This document shows, in pieces, positions 17,396 to 24,650 of a DNA stretch of 64,000 nt. Origin of the DNA: Virgibacillus necropolis (lineage in GTDB: Bacteria; Bacillota; Bacilli; Bacillales; Amphibacillaceae). The stretch covers positions 558,001 through 622,000 of the forward strand of contig NZ_CP022437.1 of the NCBI RefSeq assembly GCF_002224365.1, written 5' to 3'. A program made the position numbers and the translations under genes. Position 1 is the stretch's first letter. Every line of letters begins with the position of its first letter. Under the pieces are notes generated by a model. That model saw nothing but the letters and a program-made list of their open reading frames with translations. It was not told the origin of the DNA and did no database searches.

Positions 17396-17478
17396 TAAAA
17401 GAAGGATGACATATATAAGAATAAAGATCCCACCGTACAATGCTGTGGATCGATTCCGTATAGGTCATCCTTTTTATG
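17396..17478 (-). terminator. Long-loop hairpin at the end of gerQ
   Basis: AAGGATGAC and GTCATCCTT pair across about 50 bases, which contain an inner stem (GATCC..CAC with GTGGATC). On the minus strand it is followed by a TTCTTTTATTTTTT run, so it should terminate gerQ. It also has a T-run on the plus strand. The structured loop is unusual for a plain terminator. Confidence 0.6.
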
Positions 17479-17540
17479 GTTACATAGTGAAACTGTAAAA
17501 TTTAAGGTTGGTTATACTATTTTCGCATGCATTTAGTTTT

Positions 17541-18032
17541 TTACCTTGGTGAATAGTCAGTCATTTGAGTAGATCCGTATGGATAGGTATAGTTTATTTC
17601 TCCTTCAAACGTGATGTAATCTAGGTACACCATCAATAAAAGATAACGCTTATTCGTCTGTGGATCACTTAATATAATATGATCTCTTCCAGCCGCCTCA
17701 ATAATTCCCTTGAAGACCTTCGCATTCCATTCCTTGTTATTTTCAAATGTCATATAAACAGTTGCTTTTTTACCTTTGTTTAACCGTAAAATGTTTTCAA
17801 TGTAGGATTGTTCCATTGGTAGCATGCCAGGTATATCTGGTGGACCTTGCTGTTGCATCCCTTGCTGCATACCAGGCATATCCGGCATACCAGGCATACC
17901 AGGCATGCCGGGCATCCCTTGCATATCTTGCTGTGACTGTGGTTGCTGTTCTTGACGATAATCGAATCCTGGATAATAGGCTGGGGATGCTTGAGGATAA
18001 TAATAATACGGGTATCCTTGATATTCACTCAT
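17541..18032 (-). CDS. gerQ: Spore coat protein GerQ
   Basis: A 163-residue coat protein needed to place and activate the spore cortex lytic enzyme CwlJ during germination. The N-terminal half is Tyr/Pro/Gln-rich and holds GMPGMPGMP repeats; the C-terminal domain (IENILRLNKGKKATVYMTFE through YLDYITFEGEINY) is the conserved GerQ part. ATG 18032 follows AGGAGG by nine bases. In B. subtilis, transglutaminase cross-links GerQ through Lys residues at positions 2, 4 and 5; here no Lys occurs before the conserved domain. The broken cwlJ lies 31 bases upstream on the same strand. Confidence 0.92.
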   Translation of the reverse strand: MSEYQGYPYYYYPQASPAYYPGFDYRQEQQPQSQQDMQGMPGMPGMPGMPDMPGMQQGMQQQGPPDIPGMLPMEQSYIENILRLNKGKKATVYMTFENNKEWNAKVFKGIIEAAGRDHIILSDPQTNKRYLLLMVYLDYITFEGEINYTYPYGSTQMTDYSPR

Positions 18033-18063
18033 AGACAATAACCTCCTAATGATTAATTAAAAA

Positions 18064-18486
18064 TTAAAAAACTGCCGGACATACGGATGCATCTGGGGCA
18101 TAAAAACAATGTGATTTAAAGCGACCAACATTCCATTGATCATACCACTGGGCAGGGCAAGCCCCTTCAGGTCTAAAGAATCAAAGAGAATTTGTAGCCG
18201 GGTGATAACGTTTACCGCTAATTACCTTTCGAGCCAAATTCTTATCCAGTTCCCTGGCACGTTGATAAAAATAACCTTTTTGCGTTGCTTCAAATCCGCC
18301 TGGACTTTGAAATACCATATCTCGAATGGTAGTAAGTTAGGTGAAGTCTAAACAATTGGCGACAACTCGATTTACCCCCACATTTCCAACCATCAGCATT
18401 CCTAGCTTTCCATCACCCTCTGCCTCAGCTCGCATTAACCTCGCCAGTAATGCCACACCTTTATCGGTGCGTTTGATTCTGGGCAT
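18064..18486 (-). pseudogene. cwlJ: cwlJ pseudogene (spore cortex lytic enzyme, two in-frame stops)
   Basis: Reading from ATG 18486 (MPRIKRTDKGVALLARLMRA, GTGACC upstream) gives a full-length CwlJ-like sequence of 140 codons that ends FKSHCFYAPDASVCPAVF, but codon 50 is TAA (18337-18339) and codon 102 is TGA (18181-18183). The TGA replaces the Trp expected in the family LW.F.P motif, a one-base change from TGG. No frameshift is seen, and the regions either side keep good similarity (RAEAEGDGKLGML, GYFYQRARELDKN, CPAQWYDQ). The family active region is otherwise kept, so decay looks recent, or sequencing errors must be excluded. Confidence 0.85.
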
Positions 18487-18542
18487 TAGGGTCACCTCTC
18501 TTCTGGGTACTTATTTATTATATGCAGGTTATTCTATGTTAG

Positions 18543-18743
18543 AACTTAGGCGATGTTACCAGACAAACCGTTAATGCTATTGAAAATAACAAATATGACC
18601 CCACTCTGGCGTTAGCATTCAAATTATCTATAAATCTTAATACCAAGGTAGATAAGTTATTTATTTTTGAGGAGGAAACAAAATGGAATTACAAAAGCTG
18701 GATCAAATGGAAAAAAACCCTCACAGGAAAAATGGTGTCATAA
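18543..18743 (+). pseudogene. 5'-truncated Xre-family HTH regulator
   Basis: The frame starting NLGDVTRQTVNAIENNKYDP and ending KVDKLFIFEEE matches the second half of small Xre/Cro-type regulators (the ...GVTRQTI.AIE..KY.PTL.LAFKLA...... core). The start and first helices are missing, and a TAG lies directly upstream in frame. Past EEE the frame runs on through the overlapping next fragment to a TAA. Confidence 0.7.
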
Positions 18744-18838
18744 ATAAAAAGTTGGTTTATAAAGTATGTACTATTGCTCTTATTACTTCTGGTTATGACT
18801 TTGCCACTAAAGGGCGGGTGTTTTTGCGAGTGGTGTAA
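18683..18838 (+). pseudogene. Truncated small protein gene behind the Xre remnant
   Basis: ATG 18683 lies behind the excellent ribosome site GGAGGAAAC and opens 51 residues (MELQKLDQMEKNPHRKNG...), with a short hydrophobic stretch before a TAA. Small membrane proteins often follow Xre genes of this type, so this is probably the shortened partner. From 18795 to 18920 another frame gives a Cys-rich peptide (GGCFCEWCK) of unknown origin. All of it reads as decayed sequence. Confidence 0.4.
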
Positions 18839-18981
18839 AGTGTTGGATAGAAGTTGTCCTAATGATTTTGCATTAAAAGCCCTTCGTAAAACCCCCGAAT
18901 TGGAAAATATTTATTTATAGTAGTAATCACATGCCCCTCAAAGCACCAAACAGGGCTAGAGGGACATGCAGTTCAACCTAT

Positions 18982-19716
18982 TTACTGTGCAGTCAACCCG
19001 CCATCAACAACAAACTCAGACCCAGTACTATAACTTGACTCATCCGAAGCAAGATACAAAACAAGACTCGAAACTTCTTCCGGCTTCGCTACTCTTTTAT
19101 TCGGTATATATTTTGCAAAATCATTAACTACATCTTTTGAATCTTCCTGTGCTATCATAGGTGTTTCAATAACTCCCGGGTGAACAGAATTTGCACGAAT
19201 TCCATAATGAGCTAATCCAAGAGCTGCAGCTTTTGTCATACCTCTTACAGCAAATTTTGAATCGGTGTATCCAATAGCGCCACCGACAATGCCATTGATA
19301 GATGAGATATTTACAATCGAACCGCCATCGCTCTTTTTCATGGAAGATATAACTGCTTTCATTCCGAGAAATACGGATACCTGGTTAATGTCGATGATTC
19401 TTCTGTATTCTTCTTCAGTCGTTTCTTCAATTGATTTATTCACACTGATGCCAGCATTGTTGACCAATACATTAACTGGACCAAATGCTCCTTCGGCTAC
19501 GGCAACGGCTTCTTTCCAGTTTTCTTCTTTTGTAACGTCAAGCTTGATGAATTTGGCATTTTCTCCTAGTTCTTGAGCTAATGCTTGTCCTTCACTTTCA
19601 AGTATATCTGCAATCATTACTTTAGCGCCTTCTTCAACAAATAAACGAGCGTGAGAAGCTCCCATTCCTCGTGCTCCACCTGTAATTATTGTTACTTTAT
19701 CATTTAATCTATTCAT
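18982..19716 (-). CDS. Short-chain dehydrogenase/reductase (SDR)
   Basis: A 244-residue classical SDR. It has the cofactor motif TGGARGMGASHARLF, the LVNNAGIS segment, the catalytic Ser in IVNISSING and the catalytic pair in GYTDSKFAVRG (YxxxK). It resembles 3-hydroxysteroid/glucose-type dehydrogenases, but the substrate cannot be assigned. ATG 19716 follows GGGAGGAATTC. It is the last gene of an operon SDR-marR-SDR, 21 bases after the regulator. Confidence 0.85.
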   Translation of the reverse strand: MNRLNDKVTIITGGARGMGASHARLFVEEGAKVMIADILESEGQALAQELGENAKFIKLDVTKEENWKEAVAVAEGAFGPVNVLVNNAGISVNKSIEETTEEEYRRIIDINQVSVFLGMKAVISSMKKSDGGSIVNISSINGIVGGAIGYTDSKFAVRGMTKAAALGLAHYGIRANSVHPGVIETPMIAQEDSKDVVNDFAKYIPNKRVAKPEEVSSLVLYLASDESSYSTGSEFVVDGGLTAQ

Positions 19717-19737
19717 GTGAATTCCTCCCTGTACTGT

Positions 19738-20181
19738 TTAATAATTTTTATTTTTCCTATCTTGGATGCCTCTTATTAATTTCTGCTGAATCGTTAAATA
19801 TTGATTAATTTCTTCTTCGGTAAGAACCTCAAAATGTTTCGTAAACAATTTCTGTCCAATTGCCTGTGCATCTGTCAAAGCTTTTTCACCGGCAGAAGTA
19901 ATTTTTAACCGGCCTGTTCTGCGGTCATTTTCATCATACAATCTCTCAGCAAGGTATAAATTAGTAAGCTTCGTAGCAATATTTGTCATTGCTCCCTTTG
20001 TATAACCTAGCGTTTCAGCTAATTCGACATGTTTTTGAGGACCTTTCAGCTTCAATTCAGCTAATACAAGAATTGGCGAAATCCCAAGCGGGTATTGAAA
20101 TGATTCTGTGAATCTTATAATGTTTTCGTTATTCATCTTTTCAATCGCTTGAATAAGTTTAAAAATATTTGTCTCTCTCAA
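19738..20181 (-). CDS. MarR-family transcriptional regulator
   Basis: A 147-residue winged-helix repressor. The recognition-helix region is ELAETLGYTKGAMTNIATKLTN, with the wing in DENDRRTGRLKITSAG. I choose TTG 20181, behind GGAGAGG; the frame continues upstream into the SDR gene but without MarR similarity. It lies between two SDR genes, 25 bases after the first. It most likely represses this operon through the paired palindromes at 20986-21026, and would respond to a small compound handled by the dehydrogenases. Confidence 0.85.
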   Translation of the reverse strand: MRETNIFKLIQAIEKMNNENIIRFTESFQYPLGISPILVLAELKLKGPQKHVELAETLGYTKGAMTNIATKLTNLYLAERLYDENDRRTGRLKITSAGEKALTDAQAIGQKLFTKHFEVLTEEEINQYLTIQQKLIRGIQDRKNKNY

Positions 20182-20206
20182 AAGATCCTCTCCAATTGGC
20201 AAGAAA

Positions 20207-20962
20207 TTAATGGAGCATAATTGATCCACCATCAGCCATGATTGTCTGTCCAGTAATATAGTTTGAATCCTCAGAAGCAAGAAAAACTGCAACACGGCCG
20301 ATATCTTTTTCAGTATCACCAAAACGACCCATTGGAATTTTGCTTTTAACTGCTTCATAGTATTCCGGCTGTTCTTTTGACCATGCCTCAACACCAGGTG
20401 AATTTGCCAATGGGCTGATGATATTGACATTAATGCCGAAACTGCCCCATTCATTTGCAGCTACACGTGAAATACCGCGGATTGCTTCCTTTGCAGCAGC
20501 ATAAGCAGCTTGTGTTTGATGCCCATTCAACCCTGAACCGGATGCAAAATTAATGATGTTTCCCTTTGTTTCTTTTAAATAGGGAAGTGCAGCCTGCATT
20601 AAATAGAAGGTCGGATAGAATCCAGTGCCAAAAGATAAATCCAGATCAGCCTGTGTAGTTTCTTCGATTGTCGCCTGTTTGGATGCATGTGCATTATTTA
20701 CCAGCACATCAAGCTTTCCGTATTTTTCAACCACCATTGTTATGATTTGTCCAAGGTTTTCCCGGTCCAATAAATCAGCTTGAAGGAACATGGATTTAGG
20801 AGAAATAGTCTGCAGTTCCTTTTCCATTGCTTTTCCTGTATATTCGTTCACATCAACAATAGCAGCAATTGCTCCTTCTTTAACCATTGCCTTGGCCATA
20901 GCGCTGCCAATTCCGCCGGCACCGCCAGTAATAATGACCACTTTATCCTGTAATTTACTCAC
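20207..20962 (-). CDS. Short-chain dehydrogenase/reductase (SDR), first gene of the operon
   Basis: A 251-residue SDR with TGGAGGIGSAMAKAM at the cofactor site, LVNNAHAS, INFASGSG with the catalytic Ser, and AYAAAKEAIRG with YxxxK. I choose GTG 20962, about eight bases after AAGGAG; the upstream ATG at 20971 overlaps that site. It is about a third identical by eye to the SDR at 18982-19716, so the two probably act on related compounds. Substrate unknown. Confidence 0.85.
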   Translation of the reverse strand: MSKLQDKVVIITGGAGGIGSAMAKAMVKEGAIAAIVDVNEYTGKAMEKELQTISPKSMFLQADLLDRENLGQIITMVVEKYGKLDVLVNNAHASKQATIEETTQADLDLSFGTGFYPTFYLMQAALPYLKETKGNIINFASGSGLNGHQTQAAYAAAKEAIRGISRVAANEWGSFGINVNIISPLANSPGVEAWSKEQPEYYEAVKSKIPMGRFGDTEKDIGRVAVFLASEDSNYITGQTIMADGGSIMLH

Positions 20963-20985
20963 TATTATCATCTCCTTGAAAAATG

Positions 20986-21026
20986 GTTTAATGTTAAACT
21001 AACTTATAATTAGTTTAACGCTAAAC
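20986..21026 (-). promoter_or_regulatory. Tandem palindromic operator of the SDR-marR-SDR operon
   Basis: Two copies of GTTTAAYGYTAAAC lie at 20986-20999 and 21013-21026, 27 bp apart. Their inner halves also form a perfect 10 bp inverted repeat, GTTAAACTAA with TTAGTTTAAC, around seven bases. A TATAAG box for the minus strand lies between them. The position just before the operon and the symmetry fit a MarR dimer site. Confidence 0.7.
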
Positions 21027-21157
21027 TATATTTTTTGAAAGAAAAATGTCATAGGAAATTGTTTACGCATATTTCAAAATTTAATCCCAATAATAAAGGG
21101 GAACTGACTGATGAGGCTGAGAAGAATGAGAATAAATAAGATAGAGTAAGTCATAAA

Positions 21158-21188
21158 AAGACCTGCCCTAAAAAAAGGCAGGTTTCTT
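21158..21188 (+). terminator. Terminator-like hairpin
   Basis: ACCTGCC and GGCAGGT pair around an A-rich loop, followed by TTTCTT. No intact gene lies upstream on this strand. A 47-codon open stretch (21150-21293, ...YDGETYKVTYQLTDQ...) spans it and may be a gene scrap. Confidence 0.45.
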
Positions 21189-21241
21189 CATGTAAGTGTT
21201 CAGTATGATGGAGAAACATACAAAGTAACATATCAATTAAC

Positions 21242-21273
21242 AGACCAAATCGCTAGTGATTTGGTCTCTTTTT
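21242..21273 (+). terminator. Terminator hairpin
   Basis: AGACCAAATC and GATTTGGTCT form a perfect 10 bp stem around six bases, followed by CTTTTT. It faces the 3' end of the pentapeptide-repeat gene. Confidence 0.6.
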
Positions 21274-21353
21274 CAATGCCTTCTTTATTTTGAACCTGTT
21301 GTGTATTCCTAAAATAAAGATTGATAATTTTTTTTCAAAATTTTACCCACAAA

Positions 21354-21989
21354 CTAATCTTTAATTAGCAATCCCATTAGGGTTGCAAATTGAATTGCTT
21401 GATAAGTAGATACTTTGCACCCTTCTAAATCGTACAAAGATACAGTAAGTGCTGCAAAAGTAGAAGAACTAATATCTATTCCCTTTAGTGATGTTTTTTC
21501 AAAGTTTGTTTCATCAAGATTACATAATTGAAATTCAACCCTTTTAAATTTACAATCATAAAAGTCCGAACTTATTAATGAAGCATCTTGAAATATTACT
21601 TTTTCCAGCTTTGAATTTCCGAATGCCGCCAAGTTTAATACGGAATTATCAAACCTTACATTTCCAAAGCGAGATTCTGTAAAATCCACACCTAATAATT
21701 TGCAATTTTTAAATACAACCCTGTGAATGGACGACTTGCTCAATTTGGCATTGGATAAATCACAGTTTTCAAAACATACATCTGTAATATCAATGTTCAT
21801 AAAATCTGTATTATTGAACCTACAATTCTTAATCACCATATTAGATAAGCGTACTCTATCCAAAACTTCATTTTCGAAAATAGAGTCAATAATTATACAC
21901 ATTTCTAGCTCGGGATCTTCTTCATAAAAAATATCTTGGAAGTTTCTTGCAGGTAATTCTTCTGCAATTTTTGGTAAATCAATTTTCAT
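21354..21989 (-). CDS. Pentapeptide-repeat protein
   Basis: A 211-residue protein made mostly of pentapeptide repeats of the A(D/N)LXX kind, e.g. CRFNNTDFMN, CFENCDLSNA and DFTESRFGNVRF, predicted to form a right-handed quadrilateral beta-helix. ATG 21989 follows GAGAGG by eight bases. The C-terminal segment (YQAIQFATLMG) may be a dimerisation helix, as in the DNA-mimic Qnr/MfpA proteins that bind gyrase. That role is only a possibility; many pentapeptide proteins have other or unknown functions. It is monocistronic. Confidence 0.8.
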   Translation of the reverse strand: MKIDLPKIAEELPARNFQDIFYEEDPELEMCIIIDSIFENEVLDRVRLSNMVIKNCRFNNTDFMNIDITDVCFENCDLSNAKLSKSSIHRVVFKNCKLLGVDFTESRFGNVRFDNSVLNLAAFGNSKLEKVIFQDASLISSDFYDCKFKRVEFQLCNLDETNFEKTSLKGIDISSSTFAALTVSLYDLEGCKVSTYQAIQFATLMGLLIKD

Positions 21990-22255
21990 ATACATACCTC
22001 TCTCGTCAAATAATTTAGTTAGAGAGTCTCCTTAAAGACCAAAGCAGCGGCTTTTTTTCTAATTGAATTAAGGTCTGGTTAATATAGTTAATAAACAAAA
22101 ACCATTATGTTAACTATAGCAATATTAGTTTTTAAAAAAAGACTATATTTTTTAAAAAACTTATGTACAATCTCGGATGTTATTTCGATTTCGAACAAAA
22201 TGTTCAAGTCAATAAGTGTGACCTAGCTTCAACACCTTTGCTGTTCAGCAATCTG

Positions 22256-22497
22256 GTGCGCGACAAGTCTGTTATAAGCGCTTTACAGCGTGAAAATACA
22301 GGTAATTAATATAAAACAATTTCAACTTTACAACAGAGGATGGGAATGACGGAACCAAGTTTCCTGAAACTATTCCGTCAATACTCCTGTATGCTATCAA
22401 GACTGACAGGTCTTGCGGTTTGAAGCACAGGTGGAGTCGGCAGAACGACGGCTGAGGCCATTCCCTTGGAAAAGGTATTCCAACCGATATGCCGCAT
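22256..22497 (+). mobile_element. Possible 5' remnant of a group II intron
   Basis: The stretch opens with GTGCGCGAC, like the conserved 5' end of group II introns, and folds by eye into nested stems: GACGGAA with TTCCGTC, CAAGAC with GTCTTG, CCTGT..GC with GC..ACAGG, and GGGAATG with CATTCCC closing them. That pattern suits domain I. No reverse-transcriptase gene and no domain V (GAGCCGTAT-type) sequence follow, so it would be a truncated relic. A 48-codon open frame (22163-22309) runs across the left boundary. The rest of the 580-base gap is AT-rich with nothing recognised. Confidence 0.4.
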
Positions 22498-22529
22498 GAA
22501 TGAAAAACTAAAATGCTTTCCTATCTTCA

Positions 22530-22567
22530 TAAAAAAACGCATCAACATGTATCCATGCTGATGCGTT
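22530..22567 (-). terminator. Terminator of hemQ
   Basis: AACGCATCAACATG and CATGCTGATGCGTT pair around TATC with one mismatch. The A-run to the left is the T-run on the minus strand. Confidence 0.9.
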
Positions 22568-22572
22568 AACTA

Positions 22573-23328
22573 TTATACTTGAAGAAATGCTGCTAGTTTT
22601 TCATTTGGTAGATGGTTTCCAACGAAAAATTCGCCAAACTCACCATACTTTGCGCTAACCTCGTCAAAACGCATTTCATAGACAATGCGTTTTAGTTCGA
22701 TTGCGTCGTGTGCAAATAAAGTTACGCCCCATTCCCAGTCATCAAATCCAAATGAGCCTGTAATGATTTGCTTGATCCGGCCTGCGTATTTTCGTCCAGT
22801 TTTGCTGTGTTCATATAATAATTTCGCGCGGTTTTTAAAATCTAATGCATACCAATTTTCTTCACCAGCGCGGCGCTTGTTCATTGGATAAAATGAAATG
22901 TAATCCCATTTTGGTAAAATCGGTTTTAAGCGTGCCTGTGTTTCTGGCAATGTTTCAGGATCGACATCTTTTTTCTGTGGGAAATATTTCGAAAGCTCTA
23001 CAACCGATACATAGGAATAAGATGGTAGTAGGAAATCAGCGAACTTTGTCTTGTTAAAGGCCGTTTCTACCTCGTTCAACTCATCCATTGTTGGGCGCAA
23101 GATCATCATCATAATATCAGCTTTTTGACCAACAACCGTGTATACAACATGACTACCTTGTTTTGCTTCTTCAACAGCATCCCATTTTGCCAAAAGGGCA
23201 TGTAATTCGTCGATTGCTGCTTGTCGTACGTCATTTGGAACCATTTTCCAAGATGCCCAATCAATACTACGTAAATCGTGCAGGCAATACCAGCCATCCA
23301 TGGTTTCTACTGCTTCTGCTGCTGCCAT
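22573..23328 (-). CDS. hemQ: Coproheme decarboxylase HemQ (chlorite-dismutase family)
   Basis: A 251-residue soluble enzyme that decarboxylates coproheme III to heme b in the Gram-positive coproporphyrin-dependent pathway. Family marks are the N-terminal [21 protein letters not shown], the [10 protein letters not shown] segment with the reactive Tyr, and the [17 protein letters not shown] stretch. Size and sequence match B. subtilis YwfI/HemQ. The ATG has GGGAGCGATAG upstream. It is divergent from pta, as expected from the B. subtilis ywfI-pta order. Confidence 0.93.
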   Translation of the reverse strand: MAAAEAVETMDGWYCLHDLRSIDWASWKMVPNDVRQAAIDELHALLAKWDAVEEAKQGSHVVYTVVGQKADIMMMILRPTMDELNEVETAFNKTKFADFLLPSYSYVSVVELSKYFPQKKDVDPETLPETQARLKPILPKWDYISFYPMNKRRAGEENWYALDFKNRAKLLYEHSKTGRKYAGRIKQIITGSFGFDDWEWGVTLFAHDAIELKRIVYEMRFDEVSAKYGEFGEFFVGNHLPNEKLAAFLQV

Positions 23329-23523
23329 TATCTATCGCTCCCTTATGCATTTAATTATCATCTTATGGCTTTACTATACCATATTGAGGGAATAATAATC
23401 ATGGACAAGGGATTAGAAAAAGGCGAATTCACCATTCTGTCAAAGTTAAGTGGATTGCTTTTCATGTATCCATTATTGCATTATCATGAGACTAGATGTA
23501 AATAGCCGTGGAGGTGCTAAAAA

Positions 23524-24495
23524 ATGAGTAATTTTTTTGAAGAAATAAAAACAAAATTGGAAGGTACTAATAGATTTATTGTTTTTCCAGAAGGAACCGA
23601 CGAGCGAATTTTAACTGCAACAAGCCAGTTAGGTGTTGCAGGAATTTTAACACCTATTCTAATTGGTAAAAAAAGCGAGATTAAAAAACGGGCAGAGGAA
23701 GTTGGTGTAGATGTTTCTTCGTGTAAAGTCATGGACCCAGGTGAGTTCGAGGAATTTGATTTAATGGTCGAAACGTTTGTTGAGCGCCGTAAAGGAAAAG
23801 TATCCGAGGATGAAGCACGAAAAATTTTGGTCGATGAAAATTATTTTGGAAGCATGCTTGTCTATATGAATCAAGCAGATGGACTAGTAAGTGGGGCCGC
23901 CCGTTCTACTGCAGATACAGTTCGTCCGGCATTACAAATCATTAAAACAAAAGAAGGTATTAAGAAAACGTCGGGTGTATTCATCATGGTTCGTGGAGAT
24001 GAAAAATATGTTTTCGCTGATTGCGCCATTAACATTGCACCAGATAGTCAAGATCTTGCAGAAATTGCGGTCGAAAGTGCTGTGACAGCTGAACTGTTTG
24101 GTGTGGATCCGCGCGTAGCAATGCTAAGCTTTTCAACAAAAGGCTCTGCGAAATCAGATGAAACAGAAAGAGTTGCCGATGCCTTACAAATTGCTAAGGA
24201 AAAAAAACCCTCACTTTTGATAGACGGAGAATTCCAGTTTGATGCAGCATTTGTACCAAGTGTCGCTGAGAAAAAGGCACCAGATTCACCTTTAAAAGGA
24301 GATGCGAATGTATTTATTTTTCCAAGTCTTGAAGCTGGAAATATCGGCTATAAAATAGCGCAGCGCCTCGGCGAATTTGATGCGGTTGGCCCAATTTTAC
24401 AAGGATTGAATCGACCAGTTAACGATTTATCACGCGGTTGCAGCTCAGACGATGTGTACAATTTAGCATTAATTACTGCGGTTCAAGCGAAATAA
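23524..24495 (+). CDS. pta: Phosphate acetyltransferase
   Basis: A 323-residue phosphotransacetylase converting acetyl-CoA and phosphate to acetyl phosphate and CoA, in overflow metabolism. Motifs include NRFIVFPEGTDERI, DGLVSGAARSTADTVRPALQ and NIAPDSQDLAEIA, and the C-terminal GPILQGLNRPVNDLSRG. Length equals B. subtilis Pta. GTGGAGGTG precedes the ATG. It is transcribed alone, convergent with lipL. Confidence 0.95.
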   Translation: MSNFFEEIKTKLEGTNRFIVFPEGTDERILTATSQLGVAGILTPILIGKKSEIKKRAEEVGVDVSSCKVMDPGEFEEFDLMVETFVERRKGKVSEDEARKILVDENYFGSMLVYMNQADGLVSGAARSTADTVRPALQIIKTKEGIKKTSGVFIMVRGDEKYVFADCAINIAPDSQDLAEIAVESAVTAELFGVDPRVAMLSFSTKGSAKSDETERVADALQIAKEKKPSLLIDGEFQFDAAFVPSVAEKKAPDSPLKGDANVFIFPSLEAGNIGYKIAQRLGEFDAVGPILQGLNRPVNDLSRGCSSDDVYNLALITAVQAK

Positions 24496-24556
24496 TGAGT
24501 AGAAGCTTGTGGGGTTATGGTCTGGCCCTGCAAGCTTTTTTAATTGCCTGGATGAG

Positions 24557-24605
24557 CGTTGATATCCTCCAATGATCGTTGATAAAGCAAAATAAGTGTT
24601 GATTT
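24557..24605 (+). repeat. Short 20-bp-period repeat with GTTGAT core
   Basis: GTTGAT occurs at 24558, 24578 and 24598, exactly 20 bp apart, with little else conserved. It lies between the convergent pta and lipL genes. Similar triplets with 21 bp spacing occur at 39046-39096 and 61617-61667. Confidence 0.55.
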
Positions 24606-24650
24606 CTATCACAGCACAGAAAGACAATTCCTCTCTATTCAAGAGTTCCA

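Noticed and set aside
17875-17925. Short tandem DNA repeat (CAGGCAT type)
   Set aside because: It is the coding sequence of the GMP repeats of GerQ, not a separate element.
17747-18034. Open frame antisense to gerQ
   Set aside because: It only mirrors the GMP repeat coding of gerQ; no start signals.
18136-18574. Two plus-strand open frames of 71 and 77 codons
   Set aside because: They are antisense to the cwlJ pseudogene, whose protein similarity on the minus strand is clear.
20182-20454. Longer N-terminus for the MarR regulator
   Set aside because: The extension overlaps the SDR gene in another frame and has no MarR similarity; TTG 20181 has a good ribosome site.
22163-22309. 48-codon open frame at the left edge of the intron-like segment
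   Set aside because: No ribosome site and it crosses the presumed intron boundary; probably chance.
23401-23505. 34-codon frame upstream of pta
   Set aside because: No ribosome site, no recognisable sequence; it covers the likely pta promoter.
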